Source: an uncultured Oscillospiraceae bacterium (lineage in GTDB: Bacteria > Bacillota > Clostridia > Oscillospirales > Oscillospiraceae). From it: a DNA stretch of 64,000 nt. Shown here one piece after another: positions 42,395 to 50,990 of this stretch. The notes under the pieces are model-generated. The model did no database searches. It was not told the origin of the DNA and was given only the letters and a program-made list of their open reading frames with translations. Location: assembly GCA_944385435.1 (NCBI GenBank), contig CALWXG010000006.1:1-64000 (forward strand). The letters are read 5' to 3'. A program made the position numbers and the translations under genes. Each line of letters begins with the position of its first letter. Positions within the stretch are counted from its first letter, which is position 1.

Positions 42395-42429
42395 AGTATA
42401 TCACATTCAATGAATGAAAGTCAATGAAT
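42395..42429 (-). promoter_or_regulatory. promoter and repeated operator of the TetR-reductase operon
   Basis: On the minus strand TTGACT (42419-42424), 18 bases, TATACT (42395-42400). The plus-strand word TCAATGAAT occurs at 42407-42415 and 42421-42429, 14 bases apart. An ATTCA-a-TGAAT palindrome lies in the spacer. It is a likely autoregulatory TetR site. Confidence 0.6.
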
Positions 42430-42537
42430 TTAATTCAAAAAAGTAGCCGCTTTGCGGTACCATGACAGATCCCGCACCCGAGGTTCCGGCGGCAGCGTCT
42501 CTGTCCGGGTGCGGGTGCGGGTGCCGGTTTTGATGGC

Positions 42538-42584
42538 AAAGCACCCCTGTGATGCAGGAACAACCTGCATCACAGGGGTGCTTT
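42538..42584 (-). terminator. perfect 21-bp hairpin after the TVP38 gene
   Basis: The arms at 42538-42558 and 42564-42584 are perfectly complementary over 21 bases (core gcacccctgtgatgcagg) with a 5-base loop. The flanking T-run is only three bases. Confidence 0.7.
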
Positions 42585-42618
42585 GGATGGTGTTTGCGGC
42601 TCGGACAGGCACGGCGGC

Positions 42619-43305
42619 TCAGGAATGCTTCAGCCTGTCCAGAATGGCCTGCTCAACTTTATCCCCGTACTTCATACCCAGCAGAAAGACGGCAATCCCC
42701 GCCAGCCCGATGACTGCCATGGCCCAGAGGGGAATGTCCAGAGCGGAGCCGCCGAAGGCGCAGGCCACCAGCAGTCCCCAGGGCCGGGCTGCCAGGCACA
42801 GGAACAGAAACCGCTTCCAGCTGATGTCGGTGAGGCCGGCCAGGATACAGAGGATATCATCGGGGAAAAAAGGGAAGAGGAAGGCCAGCAGGAGGAAGAC
42901 ATCCCGCTTGCGGCGGATGAGATCCAGATATTTCTCCGATACCTTCCGGCTTACCAGCCCTTCCACAAAGCGCTGTCCCAGGGAGCGGGCCAGAAAGAAG
43001 ACAATGAGGGAGCCCAGCACCACTGCGCCCCAGGTGAGCAGGAAGGAGACCAGTGTGCCGAAGAGCAGTCCGCCCACCGCGGCGGTGAGATTGCTGGGGA
43101 TGGGGGCCAGAATCACGGAAAAGAGCTGCACGGCGAAGTACACCAGGTGGGACCAGGGGGTAAAGGCCTCAATGTAGGCGGCCAGCGCCTCCTCGGATGT
43201 GACAGCCTGGAAGAACCCGGTGCGCCACAGTACCAGGACGATTCCGCCCAGAAGCAGGGCGGTGAAGATCCACAGCAGTATGGCGATACGCTTTTGCTTG
43301 TCCAT
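42619..43305 (-). CDS. TVP38/TMEM64 (DedA-superfamily) membrane protein
   Basis: This 228-residue membrane protein has about six hydrophobic segments. The family motif covers LAPIPSNLTAAVGGLLFGTLVSFLLTWGAVVLGSLIVFFLARSLG, and FPFFPDDILCILAGLTDISWKRF holds the second half. DedA-superfamily members handle lipid scrambling or envelope homeostasis, but the role here is unknown. It is a single gene. Confidence 0.88.
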   Translation of the reverse strand: MDKQKRIAILLWIFTALLLGGIVLVLWRTGFFQAVTSEEALAAYIEAFTPWSHLVYFAVQLFSVILAPIPSNLTAAVGGLLFGTLVSFLLTWGAVVLGSLIVFFLARSLGQRFVEGLVSRKVSEKYLDLIRRKRDVFLLLAFLFPFFPDDILCILAGLTDISWKRFLFLCLAARPWGLLVACAFGGSALDIPLWAMAVIGLAGIAVFLLGMKYGDKVEQAILDRLKHS

Positions 43306-43406
43306 AGTGGAGTGCCTCCGGAGATGCAGGATGGGTACAGTGTAGCAGAATTTTGCCGCAATGGAAAGAAAGACGGCACAAAGATTTCTTTAAGAAACGC
43401 GAAACG

Positions 43407-45599
43407 TCAGCCCAATGTGAAGGGATTGCCCAGGCTGCCGTCCCCGCCGGTCACCTCCGCTCCGGAGATTTCCACCACCGGGCGGACGGTCCGGGCGGCC
43501 TCTGCGGCGCCGAAGTAGATGTGTCCGTCCGGGGCGGCATACCGCACCAGATTGGAAGAGGGGCAGTAGGGGGTATCCAGCCAGTAGTCGGCTCCGGCAA
43601 TGTTATGCCCGTCCCGGGCCAGAGAGGCGATGAGGTGGATGTCAGGCAGGGTGACGGTGTCTTCCAGGGTGATCTGGAACGTCCGCTCCCAGCCCCGGTC
43701 GGCGAGCATTGCGATGTGGCTGCAGCCAAAGTCCAGATAGCCCGTCTCGGCCTGGGACCGCAGATGATCCGGGAGGATGACCTGGTGATCCTGCACCGCC
43801 AGCAAGGACTGCTCCGACGGGCTGAAGCCATCCAGAAAGTCTCCGTTGAGCCAGGCGCGCAGCGAGCTGTCCTGCCAGTCGTTTTCTCCGGAGTCATCAA
43901 AGGGCAGTACGAGGGAGGTGTCCTGGCACAGTAAGGTGAATTGATCGCCCTCCTGCCCGGTCACCAGCCAGGTGAGCGCAGCGCCCTCATGGCTGCCCAG
44001 GGTGACGTAAGCTCCGGACTCCAGCTGGGCATGGCTCTGGCTACTGCGCCACAGGGTGCGGATCTGGCCTGAGAGGGCGGGCAGGACCAGAACCAGGACC
44101 AGAACGCCCCCCACCGCAGGGCAGAGCACCCCGCCAGGGCGGACCTTTCCCGCCCGGTCCAGCGCCAGGGCCAGGCAGGCCAGCAGGACCAGGTCCAGAA
44201 GTTCGATATAGGCGAACATGTGCTTGGAGAAGTCGCCTTCCCCGTTGAGCATCACCGGGAGCAGATAGGAATAGGCCAGCGCACCCCACAGAGCCAGCAG
44301 AAGCAGAACCAGAAACACCGGGCGCAGTCTTTTCCGGAAGGCCGCGGCGGCCAGAAGGGTGAAGGCGGCGGTCACGGCCAAATTGCCGCCCACGGTGTCC
44401 AGCGCCAGGGCGTCCCGCAGGGTGCTCCAGAGGGACATGCGCCCGGAGTAGGTCATCAGGGGGTGCCCCTGACCGCAGTTGGCCAGATAATAGGGGCGGA
44501 CCATGCCGCAGTGGAGGGCGGTGATTTCCACCTGCTCCAGAAGACGGCCTGGATGGGTGAGATAGAACCGGATCAGTTCCAGTTTGGTGACCGATTCCGC
44601 CTCGTCCCGGAGACCGCGCTCCTCCAAAGAGGGCAGAAGCCCGTCGAGGTAGTAATTGGTGTCCCGGTAGTCGCTGAGTTCCTCCGGAAGACCCAGGTCG
44701 GCCAGATATTGTTTGGCGGTGTCTTCGTCCACGTTGCGCACGATCCCGTAGAAGACCGCGTTGTAGTTGGTCTCGATATCCATCCAGCTGGGGACCACGG
44801 ACCAGACTGCCAGCAGCAGGGCCAGAGCGGCCCCGCCGAAGGCGAGGACCCGCTTTTTCTTCAGCCGGATGAGGACAATGCCCTCCATGACCAGTACCAT
44901 CAGGCAGGCGATGGGAATGTTGAAGAACTTGGCCCAGCCGTAGGCCGCAGCGGCGACGGCGCACCACACCCCGTCCCAGGCCGTGGGGGTGCGGGTGAAC
45001 ACGCGAATCAGCATGGCGGCGCAGTAGACCAGGGCGATGTGCTCCGGGGCCTCTCCGTAGAACGAGTTGAAGTAGGCCACATAGCCGATGTCGCACAGCA
45101 CCAGGAGGGCTGCGGCCTTGACCAGAAAATCCTGCCACAGGCGGCGCAGCCGGAACTGGGAGAGCAGCAGGCCGATGCCCACTGCGTACAGCAGGGTGTA
45201 CATTGCCCCCAGGACAGTGATGTGGTAGGTGTCCATGGGCAGACCCAGCAGTTTGTTGAGCACCAGATTGAGCACCACAGAGATACGGACCAGCAGCACA
45301 TGGACGGAGGGATACCGGCTCAGCCCCTCTGTGCCGAAGAGAATGGAGGCCACATTTTCCAGGGCGGAGTCATGGGAGAGTGTGATCCGGAAAGTGTCCA
45401 CGTAGGTGTGGCTGGGCAGGGTGTCGCCGAAACCCAGGGAAGAGGCGGCCATGACCCGGCCGAAGTCCCCGTTGTTGGACAGGCCAATCCCGTCGCCGGC
45501 GAACAGCACGCAGGCCACGATGATCAGGGCCAGCGCGCCGAACAACAGCCCGCAGTATTTGCGATACCCCGTCTCCAGACGGCTTGTCCTGTGTGTCAT
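43407..45599 (-). CDS. WsfD-like glycan membrane protein fused to a DUF6273 domain
   Basis: This 730-residue protein starts with about 11-12 transmembrane segments. The N-terminal LSNNGDFGRVMAASSLGF block and HTYVDTFRITLSHDSALEN loop match the WsfD-type proteins assigned to cell-surface glycan hexose transfer. The last ~190 residues are extracytoplasmic and resemble DUF6273 (DSSLRAWLNGDFLDGFSPSEQSLL), a domain common in secreted clostridial proteins. The ATG at 45599 has GGAGG 9 bases upstream; 45605 is an alternative. The fusion suggests enzyme and surface-binding domain act together. Confidence 0.7.
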   Translation of the reverse strand: MTHRTSRLETGYRKYCGLLFGALALIIVACVLFAGDGIGLSNNGDFGRVMAASSLGFGDTLPSHTYVDTFRITLSHDSALENVASILFGTEGLSRYPSVHVLLVRISVVLNLVLNKLLGLPMDTYHITVLGAMYTLLYAVGIGLLLSQFRLRRLWQDFLVKAAALLVLCDIGYVAYFNSFYGEAPEHIALVYCAAMLIRVFTRTPTAWDGVWCAVAAAAYGWAKFFNIPIACLMVLVMEGIVLIRLKKKRVLAFGGAALALLLAVWSVVPSWMDIETNYNAVFYGIVRNVDEDTAKQYLADLGLPEELSDYRDTNYYLDGLLPSLEERGLRDEAESVTKLELIRFYLTHPGRLLEQVEITALHCGMVRPYYLANCGQGHPLMTYSGRMSLWSTLRDALALDTVGGNLAVTAAFTLLAAAAFRKRLRPVFLVLLLLALWGALAYSYLLPVMLNGEGDFSKHMFAYIELLDLVLLACLALALDRAGKVRPGGVLCPAVGGVLVLVLVLPALSGQIRTLWRSSQSHAQLESGAYVTLGSHEGAALTWLVTGQEGDQFTLLCQDTSLVLPFDDSGENDWQDSSLRAWLNGDFLDGFSPSEQSLLAVQDHQVILPDHLRSQAETGYLDFGCSHIAMLADRGWERTFQITLEDTVTLPDIHLIASLARDGHNIAGADYWLDTPYCPSSNLVRYAAPDGHIYFGAAEAARTVRPVVEISGAEVTGGDGSLGNPFTLG

Positions 45600-45674
45600 G
45601 GTCATCTTCCTCCGATTGAATAGCGCTGAAAGGCGGGGCCCGGCTGGCGGAACGCACCGGCACATGTGCTCATT

Positions 45675-46370
45675 TTAAGGGATATCCCGGGGGATTGCAA
45701 GTCCCTCGTCCTCCAGGGGGGCCAGAAGGACAAAGGAACTGCGCTGGGTGCGCAGCAGGCCGTCCCGCTGCATTTTGGACAGCTCGTTGGACAGCGCGCT
45801 GCGGTCCACCTCCAGATAATCCGCCAGCTGCTGGCGGTTGAAGGGAATGGTGAACTGCCGGCTCCCGGCCTGGATCGCCTGCCCGGACAGATAGGACAGC
45901 AGCCGTCCCCGGATGGTCTTGGGGGAGGTGTGCAGCATCCGACGGGACAGCTCCAGGTTTTTGCGCAGGGAGACCCGGAGCAGATTGGAGCGAACCTGAC
46001 TGAGGCGCGGATCCAGAGCGGCGCCGGACATCAGCTGCCCGGCGTCCAGGAAGAGAATCCGGCTGGGTTCCGCGGCAATGACGCTGACCAGCAGGGGCTC
46101 CTGCGGGAAAAAGGCATAGGTCTCCGCGAACATGCCGCCAGGGCCTATGTGGGAAAAGAGGCTTGTCCCGCCCCAGGCGTCGTTGTGCTCAATGCGCACG
46201 CCGCCGGACAGCACCAGTCCCATGGCAGGCGCCGTATCACCCGCATGGAGGATGGCAGCGTGCTTTTCATACGTCCGGGTTCGGGCGTTCAGCGCGGGCA
46301 GGATTGCCTGAATCTGTCCGGCGTCCAGCCCGTGGAACAGCGGGATCTGTTCTCCCAGAATTGGTTCCAT
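45675..46370 (-). CDS. Crp/Fnr-family transcriptional regulator
   Basis: This 231-residue protein has an N-terminal cyclic-nucleotide-binding-like beta-roll (about 20-140; HAAILHAGDTAPAMGLVLSGGVRI) and a C-terminal winged helix (FNRQQLADYLEVDRSALSNELSKMQRDG). There is no N-terminal cysteine cluster as in FNR, so the signal is not an obvious iron-sulfur centre. It is divergent from a ferredoxin gene, and an 18-bp palindrome lies between the two. GGAGG precedes the ATG at 46370. Confidence 0.9.
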   Translation of the reverse strand: MEPILGEQIPLFHGLDAGQIQAILPALNARTRTYEKHAAILHAGDTAPAMGLVLSGGVRIEHNDAWGGTSLFSHIGPGGMFAETYAFFPQEPLLVSVIAAEPSRILFLDAGQLMSGAALDPRLSQVRSNLLRVSLRKNLELSRRMLHTSPKTIRGRLLSYLSGQAIQAGSRQFTIPFNRQQLADYLEVDRSALSNELSKMQRDGLLRTQRSSFVLLAPLEDEGLAIPRDIP

Positions 46371-46415
46371 CGTCGATTTCCTCCCTCCGCAGCAGGTGCG
46401 GTAAAAATTCTGGAA

Positions 46416-46433
46416 ATGTTGTGAGAACAACAT
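46416..46433 (+). promoter_or_regulatory. Crp/Fnr-type operator
   Basis: ATGTTGT-GAGA-ACAACAT is a perfect 7+7 palindrome between the regulator and ferredoxin genes. Its centre (46424.5) lies 41.5 bases before a start point predicted from the -10 TATGAT (46454-46459). This is the classical class II activation position. Confidence 0.65.
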
Positions 46434-46496
46434 CATGTCCAGAGAGAGTATAGTATGATCCGGACGAAAGCACAAGATACCCGATGGGAGGAATTC

Positions 46497-47207
46497 ATGA
46501 TGATCCGTAAAATTATTCACATTGACGAAGAGAAGTGCAACGGCTGCGGAGCCTGTGCCCAGGCCTGCCACGAGGGGGCCATCGGCATGGTGGACGGCAA
46601 GGCAAAGCTGCTGCGGGACGACTACTGCGACGGGCTGGGGGACTGCCTGCCCGCCTGCCCCACCGGCGCCATCACCTTTGTGGAGCGGGAGGCGGCGGCC
46701 TATGACGAGGCGGCGGTACAGGCGGCCAAGCAGATGAAACACAACCGGCAGAATGAGACTCTGCCCTGCGGCTGTCCGGGAACCCAGTCCCGGCAGATCC
46801 GGCGGGAGGAGCAGGAGCAGAGCTGCGCGGTGAGCGCGGGGGTGAGCCGCCTGTCCCAGTGGCCGGTTCAGATCAAACTGGCCCCGGTGAACGCACCCTA
46901 TTTCAACGGCGCCAAGCTGCTTATCGCCGCAGACTGCACCGCCTATGCCTATGGAAATTTCCATGAGCAGTTCATCAAAGGGCGGATCACCTTGGTGGGC
47001 TGCCCCAAACTGGACGGGGTGGATTATGCTGAGAAACTTACAGCTATTCTCCGGGACAACGAGATCCGGGAGGTCACCGTAGTGCGTATGGAGGTGCCCT
47101 GCTGCGGCGGCCTGGAGCAGGCGGCCAAAAAGGCGCTTCAGGAGAGCGGAAAGTTTATCCCCTGGCAGGTGATTACCATTTCCACAGACGGACGCATTCT
47201 GGATTGA
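46497..47207 (+). CDS. 4Fe-4S ferredoxin-type protein with C-terminal domain
   Basis: This 236-residue protein begins with a 2x[4Fe-4S] ferredoxin domain (CNGCGACAQACHEGAIG and the second cluster CDGLGDCLPACPTGAI, with a slightly widened spacing). A linker with CGCPG follows, and then a ~120-residue domain with KLLIAADCTAYAYGNFHE and VPCCGGLEQA. The latter resembles proteins co-regulated with hybrid-cluster-protein genes under HcpR-like Crp regulators in anaerobes; this link is from memory. It probably carries electrons in a stress or nitrosative response. Confidence 0.8.
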   Translation: MMIRKIIHIDEEKCNGCGACAQACHEGAIGMVDGKAKLLRDDYCDGLGDCLPACPTGAITFVEREAAAYDEAAVQAAKQMKHNRQNETLPCGCPGTQSRQIRREEQEQSCAVSAGVSRLSQWPVQIKLAPVNAPYFNGAKLLIAADCTAYAYGNFHEQFIKGRITLVGCPKLDGVDYAEKLTAILRDNEIREVTVVRMEVPCCGGLEQAAKKALQESGKFIPWQVITISTDGRILD

Positions 47208-47214
47208 GACAAAA

Positions 47215-47263
47215 GAAACACAGCTGCCTGCGGTTGCTTTTGAACCGCAGGCAGCTGTGTTTT
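47215..47263. terminator. bidirectional terminator
   Basis: An 18-bp stem (acacagctgcctgcggtt / aaccgcaggcagctgtgt) is flanked by A- and T-runs. It lies between the ferredoxin gene and the convergent cupin gene. Confidence 0.9.
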
Positions 47264-47272
47264 CATTTGAAG

Positions 47273-47611
47273 CTATTTCCCGATGATAATCAGAAGTGTG
47301 GCAGGGACATTGGTGTTGTTGCGCAGGGATCTTCGGTCTTCCGGCCCGCACAGCGCACTGTCTCCGGCCTGGAGGAAAATGGCCTGGGTATCGGTGGTGA
47401 GGGTGATTTCGCCGTCCAGGACATAGTAAATCATCTCCGCGCTGCCAGCAGCCGGCGGACAGGTGTGTTCGGTTCCACCGCCGGGCAGAAAAATGGAGCG
47501 CACCAGGGTTAAATGGCCATCCGGGCCGGAACTTTGCAGCGGAAGAGCTTTCATATCGAAGTGTCCGGGAGGGGTAAAGGCACTTGCCTCGGATAAACGG
47601 GTTACTTTCAC
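47273..47611 (-). CDS. small cupin protein
   Basis: This 112-residue protein has one cupin barrel (GGGTEHTCPPAAGSAEMIYYVLDGEITLT; FLQAGDSALCGPEDRRSLRN). The metal-binding His pattern is only partly kept. It follows the SDR gene on the same strand (48 bases). The function is unknown. It could be a sugar or aromatic-acid isomerase, or a binding protein. Confidence 0.75.
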   Translation of the reverse strand: MKVTRLSEASAFTPPGHFDMKALPLQSSGPDGHLTLVRSIFLPGGGTEHTCPPAAGSAEMIYYVLDGEITLTTDTQAIFLQAGDSALCGPEDRRSLRNNTNVPATLLIIIGK

Positions 47612-47659
47612 GTGGACAGCCTCCCTTCAGAGATCGGGCGGGGACAGAAGTCTGTGTGA

Positions 47660-48418
47660 TCAGGATGCGCTCCAGCCGCCGTCTACCGTCAGATAAACGC
47701 CATTGAGGAACTTGGCCTCGTCACTGGCCAGGTAGAGGGCGGCGCAGGCAGCGTCGATGGGCTGTCCGATGCCGGGCATAGCGGCTTGGGCCACCTTGAT
47801 GCGGTGTATGCAGTTCATGCTGGGCTGGCCGATGGAGGCGGAGATCTCTGTGGCCAGGGCGCCGATTGCGACTACATTGGTGCGGATTCCCTTGTCGGCA
47901 TACATGAAGGCAGTATTCTTGGAGAGGGCCTCCAGTGCGGCCTTGGAGGCACAGTATACCGCACCGGCGCTGTTCTTCCGGGCACCCTCGGAGCCCATAT
48001 TGATGATGCAGCCTCCGTTGCCCTGGGCCAGGAAGACGTTGACTGCTTTGCGCATAGCGCACATGGGGCCGTATACGTTGACTGCCATGAGCTGATCAAA
48101 TTTTTCATCCAGCGCATCGCCTACTGCGGCCATGTTGTCCATGATACCAGCATTGTTTACCAAAACATCCAGCTTGCCGAACTTCTCCACGGCGAAGTCA
48201 ATCATTTGCTCGTTGACTTCTTTTTTCGAGACGTCACCTGCGAAGATCTCAATCCGGCCGGGTGCACTTTTCAGGTCCTCCGCCAAAGCCTTCAGCCGCT
48301 CCTCACGCCGGGCGACAGCCACTACGCTGGCTCCTTCCTTTACGAAGAGCTCCACCATGCATTTGCCTGCGCCGGAAGAGGCGCCGGTGATGACCACGGA
48401 CTTGTTTTCCAACCTCAT
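47660..48418 (-). CDS. short-chain dehydrogenase/reductase
   Basis: This 252-residue NAD(P)-dependent oxidoreductase has ITGASSGAGK near residue 10 (cofactor), NNAG near 87, catalytic Ser in MGSEGAR and YCASK (Tyr/Lys) near 152-156. I chose the ATG at 48418 with AAGGAGG upstream. It is followed by a cupin gene. The substrate is unknown. It differs from the SDR set near 52-62 kb. Confidence 0.87.
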   Translation of the reverse strand: MRLENKSVVITGASSGAGKCMVELFVKEGASVVAVARREERLKALAEDLKSAPGRIEIFAGDVSKKEVNEQMIDFAVEKFGKLDVLVNNAGIMDNMAAVGDALDEKFDQLMAVNVYGPMCAMRKAVNVFLAQGNGGCIINMGSEGARKNSAGAVYCASKAALEALSKNTAFMYADKGIRTNVVAIGALATEISASIGQPSMNCIHRIKVAQAAMPGIGQPIDAACAALYLASDEAKFLNGVYLTVDGGWSAS

Positions 48419-48489
48419 GATGATTTCCTCCTTACAAAAATGTGCGAAGAATTTGATGACATCCCAGATCACTGGGAGAAAGACGGCAT

Positions 48490-50313
48490 TCAGGGGCGGG
48501 AACGATAAACGGCTCGTTCCGTGAATGTCATATTCATGGGGTGATCCCAGGCATCGGTGGGGACGGCCGGGGCTTTCTGACATTCAAATGCCACCGAGGC
48601 AATGCAGGCGTCGGGCCGGCAGTGGGTGAGATAGCGGTCATAGAAGCCGGCGCCCATACCCATACGGTTGCATGATTCGTCAAATACCGTGCAGGGGCAC
48701 AGCACCAGGTCCAGTTCTTCCGGCCGGATGAGCCGGGACTTTTCCATGATCGGCTCTTCGATGCCGTAATAGCCGCTTTTCCAGGACTCCGGTCCCTCCG
48801 GGACCAGGGCCACCATTTCTGTATCGCTGATGCACAGAGGGAATGCCAGCTGTTTTTCCCGGGCCTCCGGGGCATGTTCCAGCGCTTCCAACCGCACCTC
48901 GCCCCGGGTGGCGCGGTAGAGCAGCACGGTTTTGGCTGCCTGAAATTCCGGACTGGCGATCAGCTGCTTCACTACGTCCTGGGACAGCCGGGCGCGTTCT
49001 TCCGGTGTGTAGCTGTCCCGGGCCTTGATCTTCTGCTTCCGCAGCCATTTCCGGAAGGCCGGGTGGAAGGCGGTGCGGATGCCGCCGGCCATGTACAGGG
49101 AGCCGAAGGCCATCACCGGCCGGCCGGTGTCCAGGGCGGCGGGAATGGCCTTGGTCGTGCTCTCCTGCACCTGGATGGGCAGGCCGCATTTGCCTTGAAT
49201 GACCTGGGCCAGATCTTCTCCGCCCAGGGCCCGGGGGCTGTCCGGAGTAATGCACACAAAACCTGCGGCATAGGGGAGCAGAAGATCCAGCATGGCGGAG
49301 TAATCCTTATCAGCCAATACGCCCATGAGGAAGGTGACCTTCTCTCCGGGCAGGTAGTCCTGCAGCAGTCCGGCCAGAGCCTGGGCGCACTGGGGGTTGT
49401 GTCCCCCGTCCAGAATGAACAGCGGCTCGTGTTCCAGCACCTCGAACCGGGCGGGCCAGCGCACCTGAGCCAGGCCGTCCCGGACTGCATTCCCGGAGAT
49501 GGCCCAGCCTCTTCGGCGCAGGGCCAGCACCGTCTCCAGCACCACCGCGGCGTTGTGCAGCTGGTGTTCTCCCAGCAGGGGGAGCCGGCACTCCTGTTCC
49601 TGCCAGACAAACTGCTGCCCGTGCAGGTCGTGGCCCAGGGGCTGAAGCGCCCCAAACTGGGCCAGGTGCATGGGCGTCCCTTTTTCCCTGCACACCCGGC
49701 GGATTATTTGCGTGACCTCCGGGGCGCCGTCGTAGCACACCACATCGCAGCCCGGCTTGATGATGCCCGCCTTAGTGGCGGCAATCTCCTCCAGAGTGCT
49801 GCCCAGATACTCCGTGTGCTCCAGGCCGATGTTGCAGATCACGGCCGCCTCCGGCGCGTCAATGGCATTGGTGGAGTCCAGTGCGCCCCCCATGCCCACC
49901 TCCAGCACCACGATGTCGCAGTGTTCCTCCAGGAAATAGACCATGGCGATGGCGGTGACCAGCTCAAACTGGCTGGGGTGGTCGTCCATGGCGTCGGCAA
50001 TGGTCTGCACCCGCTGGGTGATGGCGGCCAGCCGCTCCCCGGGGATATTCTCCCCATTGACTTGCATCCGCTCGCAGAAGTCCTGGATGTAGGGGGAGAT
50101 ATACAGACCTGTGCGGTACCCGGCCTGGCGCAGGATGGACTCCAGCATGGCGCAGGTGGAGCCCTTGCCGTTGCTGCCGGCCACATGGACAAACTTCAGC
50201 TGCTTCTGGGGGTCTCCCAGGGCGCGGAGCAATTCCTGGGTCCGCTCCAGTCCCAGCCGGGAGGCGCTCCAGGTATAATTTTCAATGTAGGCGATGGCCT
50301 GTTCAGCGGTCAT
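48490..50313 (-). CDS. folC: folylpolyglutamate synthase fused to 5-formyl-THF cyclo-ligase
   Basis: This 607-residue fusion starts with a FolC domain (residues ~1-420) with P-loop AGSNGKGST (46-53), GGALDSTNA and the HNPQ motif, which adds glutamates to folates. The C-terminal ~170 residues are a 5-formyltetrahydrofolate cyclo-ligase (SYTPEERARLSQDVVKQL..., LYRATRGEV, and the C-terminal GMGAGFYDRYL motif) converting 5-formyl-THF to methenyl-THF. The start overlaps the end of folT by 11 bases, and GGAGGG precedes it. Folate uptake, retention and repair are thus one operon under a THF riboswitch. Confidence 0.92.
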   Translation of the reverse strand: MTAEQAIAYIENYTWSASRLGLERTQELLRALGDPQKQLKFVHVAGSNGKGSTCAMLESILRQAGYRTGLYISPYIQDFCERMQVNGENIPGERLAAITQRVQTIADAMDDHPSQFELVTAIAMVYFLEEHCDIVVLEVGMGGALDSTNAIDAPEAAVICNIGLEHTEYLGSTLEEIAATKAGIIKPGCDVVCYDGAPEVTQIIRRVCREKGTPMHLAQFGALQPLGHDLHGQQFVWQEQECRLPLLGEHQLHNAAVVLETVLALRRRGWAISGNAVRDGLAQVRWPARFEVLEHEPLFILDGGHNPQCAQALAGLLQDYLPGEKVTFLMGVLADKDYSAMLDLLLPYAAGFVCITPDSPRALGGEDLAQVIQGKCGLPIQVQESTTKAIPAALDTGRPVMAFGSLYMAGGIRTAFHPAFRKWLRKQKIKARDSYTPEERARLSQDVVKQLIASPEFQAAKTVLLYRATRGEVRLEALEHAPEAREKQLAFPLCISDTEMVALVPEGPESWKSGYYGIEEPIMEKSRLIRPEELDLVLCPCTVFDESCNRMGMGAGFYDRYLTHCRPDACIASVAFECQKAPAVPTDAWDHPMNMTFTERAVYRSRP

Positions 50314-50836
50314 GAGACATCCCTCCATGGGTGATGCGGAAGAGCCGGCTCTGATAGGAGAAGGCCTTGCTCAGGGCGAACATCACCACCACCTCCAGCA
50401 CCGACAGGATGATGCACTGGGGGATGCGGGAGACCAGATTGGCCCAATACGGAGAACCGTACAGGATGGAAATCCACAGCGTGGTGACAAACAGGCTCAG
50501 GCCGAACTGGTTGAGAATGGTGGCGGCGATGACCCGGGGCAGGCTCTGCTGTCTGTGGAGCAGCAGGCCGAAGAGGACGCCGGTGAGGGCGCAGTTCAGG
50601 GTAAATCCGGGGAAATAGGGGCCGATGGGGAAGAGAATGGCCCCCAGGAAATCTCCCAGGCCGCCCACGATGGCCGCCGTCACCGGGCCGAAGAGGCAGG
50701 CGGCGGCGAACACAGGGACAAAGGTGAATCCGATCTTCATATTCCAGGTGTTGATGGAACAGAAGCGGGAGAGCACGATGTGGATGGCCACCAGCATGCC
50801 GATGGCAGCCACAGCCCGGACGTTGATTTTTTTCAT
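50303..50836 (-). CDS. folT: folate ECF transporter substrate-binding subunit
   Basis: This 177-residue S-component has six hydrophobic segments and the typical ECF start (VRAVAAIGMLVAIHIVLSRF) and GGLGDFLGAILFPIGPYFPGFT loop that binds folate. It needs a shared energising module encoded elsewhere. I chose the ATG at 50836 with AAGGAGT 11 bases upstream. This site is buried in a hairpin, and a THF riboswitch precedes it. Confidence 0.92.
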   Translation of the reverse strand: MKKINVRAVAAIGMLVAIHIVLSRFCSINTWNMKIGFTFVPVFAAACLFGPVTAAIVGGLGDFLGAILFPIGPYFPGFTLNCALTGVLFGLLLHRQQSLPRVIAATILNQFGLSLFVTTLWISILYGSPYWANLVSRIPQCIILSVLEVVVMFALSKAFSYQSRLFRITHGGMSHDR

Positions 50837-50845
50837 GTGAATAAG

Positions 50846-50875
50846 ACTCCTTTCGAACGGCGCCACGAAAGGAGT
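50846..50875 (-). promoter_or_regulatory. Shine-Dalgarno-sequestering hairpin of folT
   Basis: On the minus strand ACTCCTTTCG-N10-CGAAAGGAGT forms a perfect 10-bp stem that masks the folT ribosome-binding site. It is the expected expression platform for translational control. Confidence 0.8.
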
Positions 50876-50887
50876 GTGACCTCCCAG

Positions 50888-50990
50888 GGTGGCAGCGGAT
50901 GCGGGACAGCACCGCACACCTTCCGGTGCTTCGTCCGCGGGCGACCTCCCATCCCGCGACACTTGACGCGCTGGCCCTACTCTGTCGTCG
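50888..50990 (-). ncRNA. tetrahydrofolate riboswitch
   Basis: Reading the minus strand, the blocks AGAGTAG, CGCGTCAAGTG, GGGAGGTC, GACGAAGC, GCGGTG and GCATCCGCT occur in the order of the folT (THF) riboswitch consensus, with helices between them. The position upstream of folT and the hairpin covering the ribosome-binding site support it. Folate binding should reduce translation of folT and folC. Confidence 0.88.
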
